55,932 nucleotides of DNA from Halolacustris sp051744345. Its GTDB lineage: Bacteria > Actinomycetota > Humimicrobiia > Humimicrobiales > Humimicrobiaceae. Below the pieces are notes generated by a model. That model did not search any database, was not told the DNA's origin, and worked only from the letters and a program-made list of their open reading frames with translations. The position numbers and the translations under genes are program-made. How positions within the stretch are numbered: the first letter of the stretch is position 1; the number at the start of each line of letters is the position of its first letter. Shown piece by piece: positions 38,755 to 47,361 of this stretch. Where the stretch lies: NCBI GenBank assembly GCA_051744345.1, contig JBNJCW010000004.1, forward strand, positions 1-55,932. Direction: 5' to 3'.

Positions 38755-41700
38755 ATGAAACTTTATATAGGGTACGATATTGGCTCTATCAGCGTAAACC
38801 GTGCCGTAATAGACAGCGGGCGGAATATCATGGATATAATGCCATACAGCAGGCACCATGGCGAGCCCCTGGAATTGGTAAGGGGCGACCTGGAGGCTCT
38901 GTTTAAACAATACGGAAGCAATGATATCTGCGGGATTGCCTTTACCGGCTCGGGAGGCAAGGCTGTGTCCCGGGGCCTGAAGGTTTTGTTTATAAATGAA
39001 ATAGAGGCTTTGATGAATGCGTCCCGGAGCTTTATACCGGATGCCTCCACAGTTATAGATATAGGGGGCCAGGATTCCAAGTTTGTTGACTTGGCTATCG
39101 GTGACTATGCCATGAACGAGCTCTGTGCCGCAGGGACCGGCTCTTTTCTGGATCAGCAGGCTTCAAGGTTCGGGCTTTCCATTGAACAGTTTGCCGAGGT
39201 TGCCTTAAAATCCAGGAGCCCGGAAACCATTGCCGGAAGGTGCAGCGTTTTTGCCAAATCAGACATGATACACCTCCAGCAGGAAGCAGCAAAGGATGAG
39301 GATATAATCCTGGGGCTCTGTTGTGCCATGGCCAGGAGCTTTAAGTCCGGCATTGTTAAAGGCAAAAAATTCAAGCCGCCCGTAATATTTTGCGGCGGGG
39401 TTTCATATAACCGGGCCATGGTCAAGGCCTTCAGCGATATACTGGGCCAGGAACTGGTAGTGCCCGACCATAATGCGTCCATGGGAGCTATAGGGGCTGC
39501 CCTTTCAGCAGCCGGCAGGGGCACTATAGGTACCGGTAATTTGCTCAAAGACATGGATAGTTATATGGGGAGCTTAAAGTATGAAAGGGATACCTTCAAG
39601 CCCCTGGTTTTAGAAAAATCGGCGCTTCCTTCCTACAGCGAAGAAGGCTACCGTTTCGGCAGGGAGAAAGTGGATGCCTATATCGGTATAGATGTGGGCT
39701 CTATCAGCACCAATGTGGTGGCTATCGACAGGGACAAAAAGCTTATATCCAAGTGTTATCTAAGAACTGCAGGCAGGCCCATTGAAGCGGTGCGCAGGGG
39801 CATCTCCATAATTAACAAAAAAGTGGGGGACAGGATCAATGTAAGGGGCTCGGGAACCACAGGCTCGGGAAGGTACCTTATAGGGGATTTCGTGGGCTCC
39901 GATACGGTCATAAATGAAATTACCGCCCAGGCCACTGCTGCTGCGGCCATTGACCGGAGCGTGGATACCATATTTGAGATTGGGGGCCAGGATTCCAAAT
40001 ACATCTCCATGGAAAATGGGGTGGTGGTTGATTTTGAGATGAACAAGGTATGTGCGGCAGGGACCGGCTCTTTTCTGGAAGAGCAGTCAGAGAGGTTTGA
40101 CTTAAAGATAGAGGACTTTGCCCCTATTGCCCTGAAGGCCAAAAACCCCATTGATTTGGGGGAAAGGTGTACAGTATTTATGGAGACCAATGTCTATTCC
40201 CATTACCAGAAGGGGGCAAAGGTAGACAATATACTGGCCGGGCTGGCCTATTCAATCGTTATGAATTACATAAACCGGGTGGTGGCCAGAAAAAAGATAG
40301 GCAAAAAGATTTTCTTCCAGGGAGCGGTTGCCTTCAACCATTCGGTGGTGGCTGCATTTGAAAATTACCTGGGCACCAAAATAATAGTTCCTCCCCACCA
40401 TGAGGTTACCGGGGCCATAGGCACGGCCATAGTAGCCATGGAAAACAGCAGGGGGGATACCAATTTCAGGGGGTTTGAGCAGATTGCTGAAGTAAGTTAT
40501 TCCCAGAAGTCTTTTGAATGCAATGGGTGCCCCAATCACTGTGACATAAAAAAGGTGTCAATCGAGGGCGAAAAACCCCTGTTCTATGGGGGAAGATGTG
40601 AAAAATATGAGAAATCAAAGTCTTCGGCGTCAAGCATCCCCGACTATTTTAAGGAAAGGGAGGATATACTTTTAAATACCTACCGGGCCAGGGGAAATCC
40701 CGGGGCAAAAAAGGTGGGGATACCCTTTACCATGCTTACCTATGAATTTTATCCATTCTGGAGCGCCTATTTTGATAACCTGGGGTTCGAGGTGGTGCTC
40801 TCGGATAAGACCAATAAAAAGATAATTTCGGACGGCCTCTCTTCGGTTATTGCCGAGACCTGCTTTCCCATGAAGGCCATGCTGGGCCATATACATAACC
40901 TGACCCAGAAGGATGTAGACTATATTTTCCTTCCCACCATCAGGGATATGCCTGCCAAAGAGCATGCCATTAAGGGTGACAGGAGGGGAAGTTTCCCTTG
41001 CCCCTTTGTGCAGGGCATCCCCTGCGTGGTCAAGGCAGCCATTGATATGGAGGGGGTCCAGATACTTGATCCCATAGTTAATTTTAGTTTTGAGGGTTAT
41101 GCCAAATCAAAACAGCTTATGGATCTGGGGAAAAAGCTGGGCAGGGGCAGAAAAATAATAAAGAATGCGGTTGATGCCGCCTATCAGGCACAGAGAAACT
41201 TCTATGCCAGCCTCGGGGCCAGGGGCAATGAGGTATTGTCCCAGCTGGACAAAGACGAGCCGGCTATTGTGGTTACCTCCCGTTCCTATAACAGCTGTGA
41301 CCGGGCGGTTTCCATGGACATACCCAACAAATTGAGGGAATGCGGCATAAAGGTCCTGCCCCTTGATTTTCTGCCCGTGGATTCGGTTAACCTTCCTTCG
41401 GAATGGTCCAACCTGTACTGGGAGTTCGGGGACAGGATCATGAGTGCTGCCAGCATCATAGTCAAAGACGACAGGCTCTATCCTGCCTACCTTACAAATT
41501 TTGGCTGCGGCCCCGATTCCTTTATACTCCAGTATTTTGAACGGGAGATGGACAAGCCGTTTTTAAAGATTGAAATAGATGAGCATACCGGCGGAGCGGG
41601 AGTGGTAACCCGCTGCGAGGCTTTTATCGATTCGCTTAAAAACTCAAGGAAAATAAAGCAGAAGTTTGTGCAGGAGAAACCGAAACCGGCGCCGGTGATA

Positions 41701-43014
41701 TTTAAGAAAGATGAGAGGCGGACTATTTACATACCCTATATGAGCGATGGCTCCTATGCCATCCAGGCTGCATTCAAGAACCAGGGCATAGAGGCGGAGG
41801 TAATGCATTCTGATGACCAGACTCTGGAGCTGGGAAGAAGGCATACCCTGGGAAAGGAATGCTACCCGTTTATCATAACCACCGGGGACATACTGAAGAC
41901 CTTAAAAAACAATGACCCCAAAACCTGTGCATTTTTAATGCCCTTAACTTACGGGCCCTGCAGGTTCGGCCAGTACAACAAGATGCAGAAGATAATTATC
42001 CAGGAGCTGGGCTATGAAGGGGTGCCCATAGTGTCACCGGGGGCACCGGAGAGCTCAAGCTTCTACAGGGAATACGATATGGACAGCATGAAGGGCTACA
42101 GGATGCTGGGAAGGGCCATGCAGGGCGTGTTTACCCTGGATAATCTGGATAAGATGCTGCGCGCCACCAGGCCTTACCAGAAGGAGCCCGGGCGGTCAGA
42201 GGCTGCCTATAAAAAGTATCTTGAAGGGGTGGTCGGTTTGCTGGAAAAGGAAAAACATGAGGACCTTTTCCCCAAGCTGGTGGAGCTCCTGACGGAGGCA
42301 AGGAAGGATTTTGAGGCTATAGAAGTCAACAGGGAAAAGAAGCCCCTGATTGGTATTGTGGGGGAAATCTATGTAAGGAACCATCCATACAGCAATAATG
42401 AGATTGTGGAAAAGGTTGAGCAGCTGGGGGGTGAGGTGGAGATACCCACCATATCTGAATGGCCCAGCCATACAACCGCTACCAGCAAGCTGGATAATTC
42501 AATCAAGCAGGCTGACCTTATGTACAAGATTATAGAGGGCCTGCGCCCCGGGGGAAGCAGGAACGGCGGGATTGGGCCCATGGCAGCTGATTACATGAGG
42601 ACCGTGCGCACCTATGTGCTGAACCGGGTAAACAACCGTATTATATCCGGATACCTTAAAAAACTTGCCCGGCCGGTGGAAGGTTTTGTGAGGGGAACGG
42701 ATGACCACAGCATATACCATACCTGGGATAAGGCTGAGCCCTATATCATTAAATGGTTCGGGGAGGCTGCGTTGAGCGTGGGCAAGTCTGTTTCCTGGAT
42801 TGAAGAAGGCTGCGACGGGATAATCAATGTGATGCCGTTTACCTGTATGCCGGGAACCATGGTAACCGCTACCTCCAAAAGGATTAGGGAAAAATATAAG
42901 GTGCCCTGGCTTAACCTTGCCTTTGACGGCCTGGAGCAGGGGACCACAGAGACAAGGCTGGAAGCTTTCATGTACCAGGCAAAGCTTTATGCCCGGAACA
43001 AAGGAAAAAGCTAG
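38755..43014 (+). CDS. Giant 2-hydroxyacyl-CoA dehydratase activase-type protein
   Basis: 1419 residues. Two BadF/HgdC-type ASKHA ATPase domains lie in tandem: residues 1-275 (YIGYDIGSISVNRAVID; Cys124 in LCAAGTGSF; Cys163 in GRCSVFAKSD) and 320-570 (YIGIDVGSISTNVVAID; Cys433; Cys472). The Cys pairs match the bridging 4Fe-4S ligands of HgdC, so one chain could form the cluster that normally needs a homodimer. A Cys patch (C589, C592, C596) leads into a DUF2229-type region (about 640-870) and an HgdB-like region to the end. It probably passes ATP-driven low-potential electrons to a dehydratase or reductase. I chose ATG 38755 (AAGGA upstream). The large fused family has no settled function. Confidence 0.85.
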   Translation: MKLYIGYDIGSISVNRAVIDSGRNIMDIMPYSRHHGEPLELVRGDLEALFKQYGSNDICGIAFTGSGGKAVSRGLKVLFINEIEALMNASRSFIPDASTVIDIGGQDSKFVDLAIGDYAMNELCAAGTGSFLDQQASRFGLSIEQFAEVALKSRSPETIAGRCSVFAKSDMIHLQQEAAKDEDIILGLCCAMARSFKSGIVKGKKFKPPVIFCGGVSYNRAMVKAFSDILGQELVVPDHNASMGAIGAALSAAGRGTIGTGNLLKDMDSYMGSLKYERDTFKPLVLEKSALPSYSEEGYRFGREKVDAYIGIDVGSISTNVVAIDRDKKLISKCYLRTAGRPIEAVRRGISIINKKVGDRINVRGSGTTGSGRYLIGDFVGSDTVINEITAQATAAAAIDRSVDTIFEIGGQDSKYISMENGVVVDFEMNKVCAAGTGSFLEEQSERFDLKIEDFAPIALKAKNPIDLGERCTVFMETNVYSHYQKGAKVDNILAGLAYSIVMNYINRVVARKKIGKKIFFQGAVAFNHSVVAAFENYLGTKIIVPPHHEVTGAIGTAIVAMENSRGDTNFRGFEQIAEVSYSQKSFECNGCPNHCDIKKVSIEGEKPLFYGGRCEKYEKSKSSASSIPDYFKEREDILLNTYRARGNPGAKKVGIPFTMLTYEFYPFWSAYFDNLGFEVVLSDKTNKKIISDGLSSVIAETCFPMKAMLGHIHNLTQKDVDYIFLPTIRDMPAKEHAIKGDRRGSFPCPFVQGIPCVVKAAIDMEGVQILDPIVNFSFEGYAKSKQLMDLGKKLGRGRKIIKNAVDAAYQAQRNFYASLGARGNEVLSQLDKDEPAIVVTSRSYNSCDRAVSMDIPNKLRECGIKVLPLDFLPVDSVNLPSEWSNLYWEFGDRIMSAASIIVKDDRLYPAYLTNFGCGPDSFILQYFEREMDKPFLKIEIDEHTGGAGVVTRCEAFIDSLKNSRKIKQKFVQEKPKPAPVIFKKDERRTIYIPYMSDGSYAIQAAFKNQGIEAEVMHSDDQTLELGRRHTLGKECYPFIITTGDILKTLKNNDPKTCAFLMPLTYGPCRFGQYNKMQKIIIQELGYEGVPIVSPGAPESSSFYREYDMDSMKGYRMLGRAMQGVFTLDNLDKMLRATRPYQKEPGRSEAAYKKYLEGVVGLLEKEKHEDLFPKLVELLTEARKDFEAIEVNREKKPLIGIVGEIYVRNHPYSNNEIVEKVEQLGGEVEIPTISEWPSHTTATSKLDNSIKQADLMYKIIEGLRPGGSRNGGIGPMAADYMRTVRTYVLNRVNNRIISGYLKKLARPVEGFVRGTDDHSIYHTWDKAEPYIIKWFGEAALSVGKSVSWIEEGCDGIINVMPFTCMPGTMVTATSKRIREKYKVPWLNLAFDGLEQGTTETRLEAFMYQAKLYARNKGKS

Positions 43015-43088
43015 CCTCTTGTCCCCCATGTTTTTATGATTTAAGCATTCATCCGTGCTACAATATGTTCATCAGCAGAGGCATTGCA

Positions 43089-43712
43089 ATGAAGGGAAAA
43101 TTTATAACATTTGAAGGCCCTGACGGCTCGGGAAAGACCACCCAGATAAAGCTGGCTGCAGGCTACCTCAAAAAGAAGGGATACGGTGTGCTTACCGCCG
43201 TTGAGCCGGGGGGCACTCCCATAGGGGAAAAGATAAGAAGGATACTCCTGGATAAGAGAAATCTGGACATGACTTCCAGGGCAGAAACCCTGCTTTTTCT
43301 GGCATCCAGGGCCCAGCTGGCTGAAAAGGTTATAAGGCCGGCTTTAGAAGAGAAAAAGATCGTGATATGCGACCGTTTCTTTGATTCAACTGTTGTTTAC
43401 CAGGGGATTGCCAGGGGCCTGGGGGCAGACAGGATGCTTGACTTGAGCCTGTGGGCAACCGGCGGCCTGGTGCCTGATATGACTTTCCTTTTAAATGTAG
43501 GCGCAGGCAGGGGAGCTGCAAGAAAAAGCATGTCCGGAATTGCCGGGGACAGGCTTGAATCCCAGGGTGGTGATTTTATGCAGAAGGTTTGCCGTGGGTA
43601 CCTGGAGATAGCAGAAAAATTTAAGCAGCGGTATGTGGTAATAGATGGAGAGAAGGGCATTCAGGAGGTATTTGGGATAGTAAGGGATAAAATAGATGGC
43701 CTTATTGGATAA
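43089..43712 (+). CDS. tmk: Thymidylate kinase
   Basis: 207 residues from ATG 43089. It phosphorylates dTMP to dTDP. FEGPDGSGKTTQIKLAAGYL is the P-loop, EPGGTPIGEKIRRILLD the DRX-type substrate loop region, RAETLLFLASRAQL and VICDRFFDSTVVYQG are diagnostic, and the lid lies around GRGAARKSMSG. An ATG at 43065 is in frame, but a TACAAT box ends right before it and AGAGG favours 43089. The following gene overlaps by 17 bases. The order tmk, holB, PSP1 gene is a common bacterial cluster. Confidence 0.94.
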   Translation: MKGKFITFEGPDGSGKTTQIKLAAGYLKKKGYGVLTAVEPGGTPIGEKIRRILLDKRNLDMTSRAETLLFLASRAQLAEKVIRPALEEKKIVICDRFFDSTVVYQGIARGLGADRMLDLSLWATGGLVPDMTFLLNVGAGRGAARKSMSGIAGDRLESQGGDFMQKVCRGYLEIAEKFKQRYVVIDGEKGIQEVFGIVRDKIDGLIG

Positions 43713-44751
43713 TCTGGATTTTCTAACCGATGCTGACAAGAACAAATCAAACCTGAGGCTGCTTAAGGGCTTGGCGGTAAAAAATCTAAGCCATGCCTTC
43801 CTTTTTTCAGGAGGCAGCCACAGCTGCCTTTACCGGCTGGCGCTTGCTTTTGCGGCAAGCATAAACTGCCCCCGTTCAGGATGCGGGCAGTGCAGGATAT
43901 GCAAAAACACCCTCAAGGGCGTTTTTGCCAATCTGCTGGTAATAGAAGCGGAAGGCAATTTCCTGCTTAAAAGCGATGTTGAGGTCATAAAGAAATTTGT
44001 GTCCAGGACTTCCAATACGGAGGGCAAAAAAATCGTGATCATAAAGGAATCGGAAACCATGAATGATGCTTTTGCCAATAAGTTCCTGAAAACCCTGGAG
44101 GAGCCGCCGGATGAGGATTGCGTTTTTGTATTGCTTGCCGGCCAGGCAAAGGCGCTGCTTCCCACCGTTGTTTCCAGGTGCATGGAAATTGAATGGGAGT
44201 TTATGCCTGATGAGGCGGAGATATCCTGCATGGATTTTGATTTGCTCCAGGATGTCCTGAACTCTAAAATTAAAAAAATTGTGGAAGGGGACATAAGCCA
44301 GACCATGGGCCTGGGTTTAGAGGTATGCGGGATCCTGGAACAGTTTGCTGCCAAGATGAAGCAGGAATTCAAAAAAGAGGCGGATATGATAAGAAAGACC
44401 AGCGCCGATGACCTTCAGGCTGAGAGACAGATTAAATTTCTGTCCCAGAGCCAGCAGAGGAGGCTGGCCAGGTTCAATAAGTTGGGCATGGACCGGGTTT
44501 TTGATATAATAGTGGCCTGGCTGGAGGATATCCTTGCGGTTAAAGCGGGAGCCGGCCGGAGTGTTCTAAACTATGAGGATAATTACTCTTTTATAGATGC
44601 GAGCATTTTTGACATAAGTACGGAAAAAATAATGGGCATCCTTTCCAGGATAGAAGAAAACAGGAAATTTATGGACCGTTCCATAAACAGCGAGCTGGCA
44701 CTGGACAGCATCTTCTTAAGCCTGGAGGATGCATTGAGAGGTGAGAGATAA
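43696..44751 (+). CDS. holB: DNA polymerase III delta-prime-like subunit
   Basis: 351 residues. Clamp-loader AAA+ fold: SHAFLFSGGSHSCLYRLALAF sits in place of the P-loop, which is degenerate as usual for delta-prime; CPRSGCGQCRICKN is the zinc module, with four Cys in the expected spacing, and KKIVIIKESETMNDAFANKFLKTLEEPP is the sensor region ending in LLPTVVSRCMEIEW (SRC motif). It helps load the sliding clamp. It overlaps tmk by 17 bases and ends directly before the PSP1 gene. An alternative TTG start at 43705 would remove most of the overlap. Confidence 0.88.
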   Translation: MALLDNLDFLTDADKNKSNLRLLKGLAVKNLSHAFLFSGGSHSCLYRLALAFAASINCPRSGCGQCRICKNTLKGVFANLLVIEAEGNFLLKSDVEVIKKFVSRTSNTEGKKIVIIKESETMNDAFANKFLKTLEEPPDEDCVFVLLAGQAKALLPTVVSRCMEIEWEFMPDEAEISCMDFDLLQDVLNSKIKKIVEGDISQTMGLGLEVCGILEQFAAKMKQEFKKEADMIRKTSADDLQAERQIKFLSQSQQRRLARFNKLGMDRVFDIIVAWLEDILAVKAGAGRSVLNYEDNYSFIDASIFDISTEKIMGILSRIEENRKFMDRSINSELALDSIFLSLEDALRGER

Positions 44752-45585
44752 ATGAAGCCATGTGTGGGAGTTATATTCAGGAAAAACGGAAGGATACATT
44801 ATTATGACCCCAATGATATTCCCGTAAAGGCCGGGGATAAGGTTATATGCCATGTTGGGGATTCCATAGAGATAGGGGAGGTAGTAAGCTCTCCCCAGGA
44901 TATTGATGAGGGAGGCATTTCTGCGCCCATTAGCAAGGTTATAAGGAAGGCAACCCATTATGACCTTTCTGTGGACGAGATAAACAAGAACAAGGAAGCA
45001 GAGGGAGTAAAAAAGTTTGAGAAGCTGGCCAAAAAGTACAAGCTGCCCATGAAGCTGGTGGATGTGCATGTGATGTTTGACAAGAGCAAGATGATTTTCT
45101 ATTTTACCTCTGAAAAAAGGGTTGATTTCAGGGATATGGTAAAGGAGCTTGCTTCTGCTTTTAAGATGCGCATAGAGCTGAGGCAGATAGGGGTAAGGGA
45201 TGAGGCCAAAATCATAGGGGGGCTGGGCCCATGCGGCTTGAGGCTCTGCTGCAAGAGCTTTTTAACCGATTTTGAGTCCATTTCTATCAAGATGGCCAAG
45301 GACCAGAACCTGCCCCTCAACCCTTTAAAGATTTCGGGCATATGCGGCAGGCTGATGTGCTGCCTGAAATACGAGCATGAGGATTATGAGGATTTCATGG
45401 ACAATGCCCCGGAGAGGGGCAGCAGGGTAAAAGTGGACAAAAACTCCGGATGCATATGCGGTTATGAGCCCCTGAAGGGCTGTGTTGTAATTGAGTTTGA
45501 CAACGAAACCAGGAAAACGGTGCCCCTCTGTGAAGTAGATATGATAGAAGAGGCACAGAAGGAAAAAGAAGAGAAGGACAAATGA
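44752..45585 (+). CDS. PSP1-domain protein (RicT/YaaT-like)
   Basis: 277 residues. Residues 60-145 are the PSP1 C-terminal domain (FYFTSEKRVDFRDMVKELASAFKMRIELRQIG here in part). The following Cys-rich region GPCGLRLCCKSFL and CGRLMCCLKYEHEDYEDF matches the Fe-S-binding Cys of RicT/YaaT proteins, which in Bacillus form the Y-complex that guides RNase Y. The cluster tmk-holB-PSP1 supports orthology. Its ATG follows the holB stop without a gap, and the tRNA-Thr gene starts 7 bases after its own stop, so the mRNA probably runs on into the tRNA. Confidence 0.9.
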   Translation: MKPCVGVIFRKNGRIHYYDPNDIPVKAGDKVICHVGDSIEIGEVVSSPQDIDEGGISAPISKVIRKATHYDLSVDEINKNKEAEGVKKFEKLAKKYKLPMKLVDVHVMFDKSKMIFYFTSEKRVDFRDMVKELASAFKMRIELRQIGVRDEAKIIGGLGPCGLRLCCKSFLTDFESISIKMAKDQNLPLNPLKISGICGRLMCCLKYEHEDYEDFMDNAPERGSRVKVDKNSGCICGYEPLKGCVVIEFDNETRKTVPLCEVDMIEEAQKEKEEKDK

Positions 45586-45592
45586 TTAGGCT

Positions 45593-45668
45593 GCCGATGT
45601 AGCTCAATTGGCAGAGCAGCTCATTCGTAATGAGCAGGTTACCGGTTCAAATCCGGTCATCGGCTCCA
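45593..45668 (+). tRNA. tRNA-Thr (anticodon CGT)
   Basis: A full cloverleaf: acceptor GCCGATG (45593-45599) pairs with CATCGGC (45658-45664), then discriminator T and an encoded CCA (45666-45668). The D-arm GCTC...GAGC, the anticodon stem GCTCA/TGAGC with loop TTCGTAA (anticodon CGT, reading ACG) and the T-arm ACCGG-TTCAAAT-CCGGT are all present. It lies 7 bases after the PSP1 gene and 13 before argS, so it is likely cut from a common transcript by RNase P and other nucleases. Confidence 0.96.
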
Positions 45669-45681
45669 GCAAGGATAAATT

Positions 45682-47337
45682 ATGGTTATAAAAGAATTAA
45701 CCTCCAGGCTTACCAGGTACCTAAAGTCAATGCTGGGAGACGGCCATAAAAAGGTTATGGATTCTGTAACCCTGGCTGTGCCCAAGAATAAAAAATTCGG
45801 GGACCTTTCCACCAATGCAGCCATGGTACTGGCTTCCCTCCTGTCCAGGAACCCCCTGGAGATAGCCGAGCAGATAGCCGCCCATATAACCGAAAAATGG
45901 CCGGAGGCAGAAGATGTAAATGTGGCCAGGCCCGGCTTTATAAATTTTAGGCTGAAAGATTCCTTCATAAGGGCAGGGCTGGAGCAAATAATCTCTCAAA
46001 AAGGAAATTACGGGAAGAACAGCAGCGGCAAGGGCAGCAGGGTGAACCTGGAGTATGTAAGCTCCAACCCTACCGGCAACCTCCATATAGGCCACGGCCG
46101 CTGGGGTGTTCTGGGAGATGTCCTTTCCAGCCTGTATATGGCCAATGGTTATAAGGTTACCAGGGAGTATTATGTTAATGATTACGGGAGCCAGGTTAAG
46201 AAATTTGTGCAGTGTGCGGCATGCCTTTACCTGAGGCATTTTGGCAGGGATGCCGATTACCCCCCGGACGGCTACCCTGAAGAAACCGTTTTAAAGGCGG
46301 TAGCTAGAATCATAGAAGAGAAGGGCAGGGAATTCCTTTCTGCCGGGGGAGCCGATGTAGATACGAAGAGGCTTGAGCCGGTGGTGGTGGATGCCATGGT
46401 TTCTGAAATCAGGGAAACCCTTTCTTCCATGGGGGTAGAGTTTGATGTATGGTTTGCCGAAAGCAGCTTATATGAGGACAGCAACTTTAAAAAGGTTGTG
46501 GATAAGCTAAAGGATAAAGACCTGGCTTATTCCCGGGATGGGGCGCTGTGGTTCAGGAGCGGCCGGTTCGGGGATGACAAGGACCGGGTTATTATAAGGA
46601 AGGACAGCCAGCCCACCTATTTTGCTTCAGATATAATGTATCTCTTAAACAAGGCCGGGAGGGGGTTTGACTCCCTTATATATATACTGGGGGCGGACCA
46701 CCATGGTTATGTGGACCGGCTGATGGCCACTTGCAGGGCTCTGGGCCTGGATGGGATTGAGCTGGATATAATAATCGGGCAGCTGGTAAGCCTGATAAAG
46801 GGAGGCCAGCCGCTTAAGATGTCCAGGAGGAAGGGCAAGGTATATACCTTAAGGGACCTTATAGGGGAAGTGGGAAGGGATGCGGTTAGGTATTTTTTTG
46901 CTGACTGCTCTTTTGATACACCCATGGATTTTGATATTGACCTGGCAAAGCAGAAGTCAAACCAGAACCCTGTTTTTTATGTCCAGTATGCCCATGCCAG
47001 GATTGAAAGCATACTGGCTAAGCTGGAAAACAGCCCCGGGCTGGAAGCTGTGGATGCTTCCGGGCTGGGTCTGGAAACCGGGACTGAAAGGGAGATAGCC
47101 AAGCTGCTCCTTTTCTACCCTGATGAGGTTTACAGGGGGTGCCTCAGGAATGCCCCCTACTTTTTAACCCAGTACCTTTACAGCCTTGCTTCCCAGTTCC
47201 ACTATTTCTATAACCATTACCGGATTATAGAGGGCAAAAAGGTGGATTGGGGAAGGCTGGGCCTGGTGCTTCTGTTAAAACAGGTGCTTGTAAATGGCCT
47301 GGGCCTTCTGGGGATAAGCGCACCCAGGAAAATGTAA
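45682..47337 (+). CDS. argS: Arginyl-tRNA synthetase
   Basis: 551 residues, normal for ArgRS. The N-terminal Add-1 domain (1-110) is followed by EYVSSNPTGNLHIGHGRWG with HIGH at 135-138, the KMSRRKG loop at 379-385, and the helical DALR-type anticodon domain, opening with QNPVFYVQYAHARIESIL. It charges tRNA-Arg. The ribosome-binding site AAGGA begins two bases after the CCA end of the tRNA-Thr gene, so processing of the tRNA leaves an mRNA with a very short leader. It heads the actinobacterial-type order argS-lysA-hom-thrC-thrB. Confidence 0.97.
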   Translation: MVIKELTSRLTRYLKSMLGDGHKKVMDSVTLAVPKNKKFGDLSTNAAMVLASLLSRNPLEIAEQIAAHITEKWPEAEDVNVARPGFINFRLKDSFIRAGLEQIISQKGNYGKNSSGKGSRVNLEYVSSNPTGNLHIGHGRWGVLGDVLSSLYMANGYKVTREYYVNDYGSQVKKFVQCAACLYLRHFGRDADYPPDGYPEETVLKAVARIIEEKGREFLSAGGADVDTKRLEPVVVDAMVSEIRETLSSMGVEFDVWFAESSLYEDSNFKKVVDKLKDKDLAYSRDGALWFRSGRFGDDKDRVIIRKDSQPTYFASDIMYLLNKAGRGFDSLIYILGADHHGYVDRLMATCRALGLDGIELDIIIGQLVSLIKGGQPLKMSRRKGKVYTLRDLIGEVGRDAVRYFFADCSFDTPMDFDIDLAKQKSNQNPVFYVQYAHARIESILAKLENSPGLEAVDASGLGLETGTEREIAKLLLFYPDEVYRGCLRNAPYFLTQYLYSLASQFHYFYNHYRIIEGKKVDWGRLGLVLLLKQVLVNGLGLLGISAPRKM

Positions 47338-47361
47338 AATTTTATGAGAAGGTAGGAGCAT

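Noticed and set aside
3189..43029. The 12-mer TTGTCCCCCATG at about 3189 and again at about 43019, both just after genes
   Set aside because: Two copies of a 12-mer without further similarity are not enough to call a repeat family; a whole-genome count would be needed.
45586..45681. A T-box leader before argS
   Set aside because: The structured sequence is a complete tRNA-Thr with encoded CCA, not a T-box.
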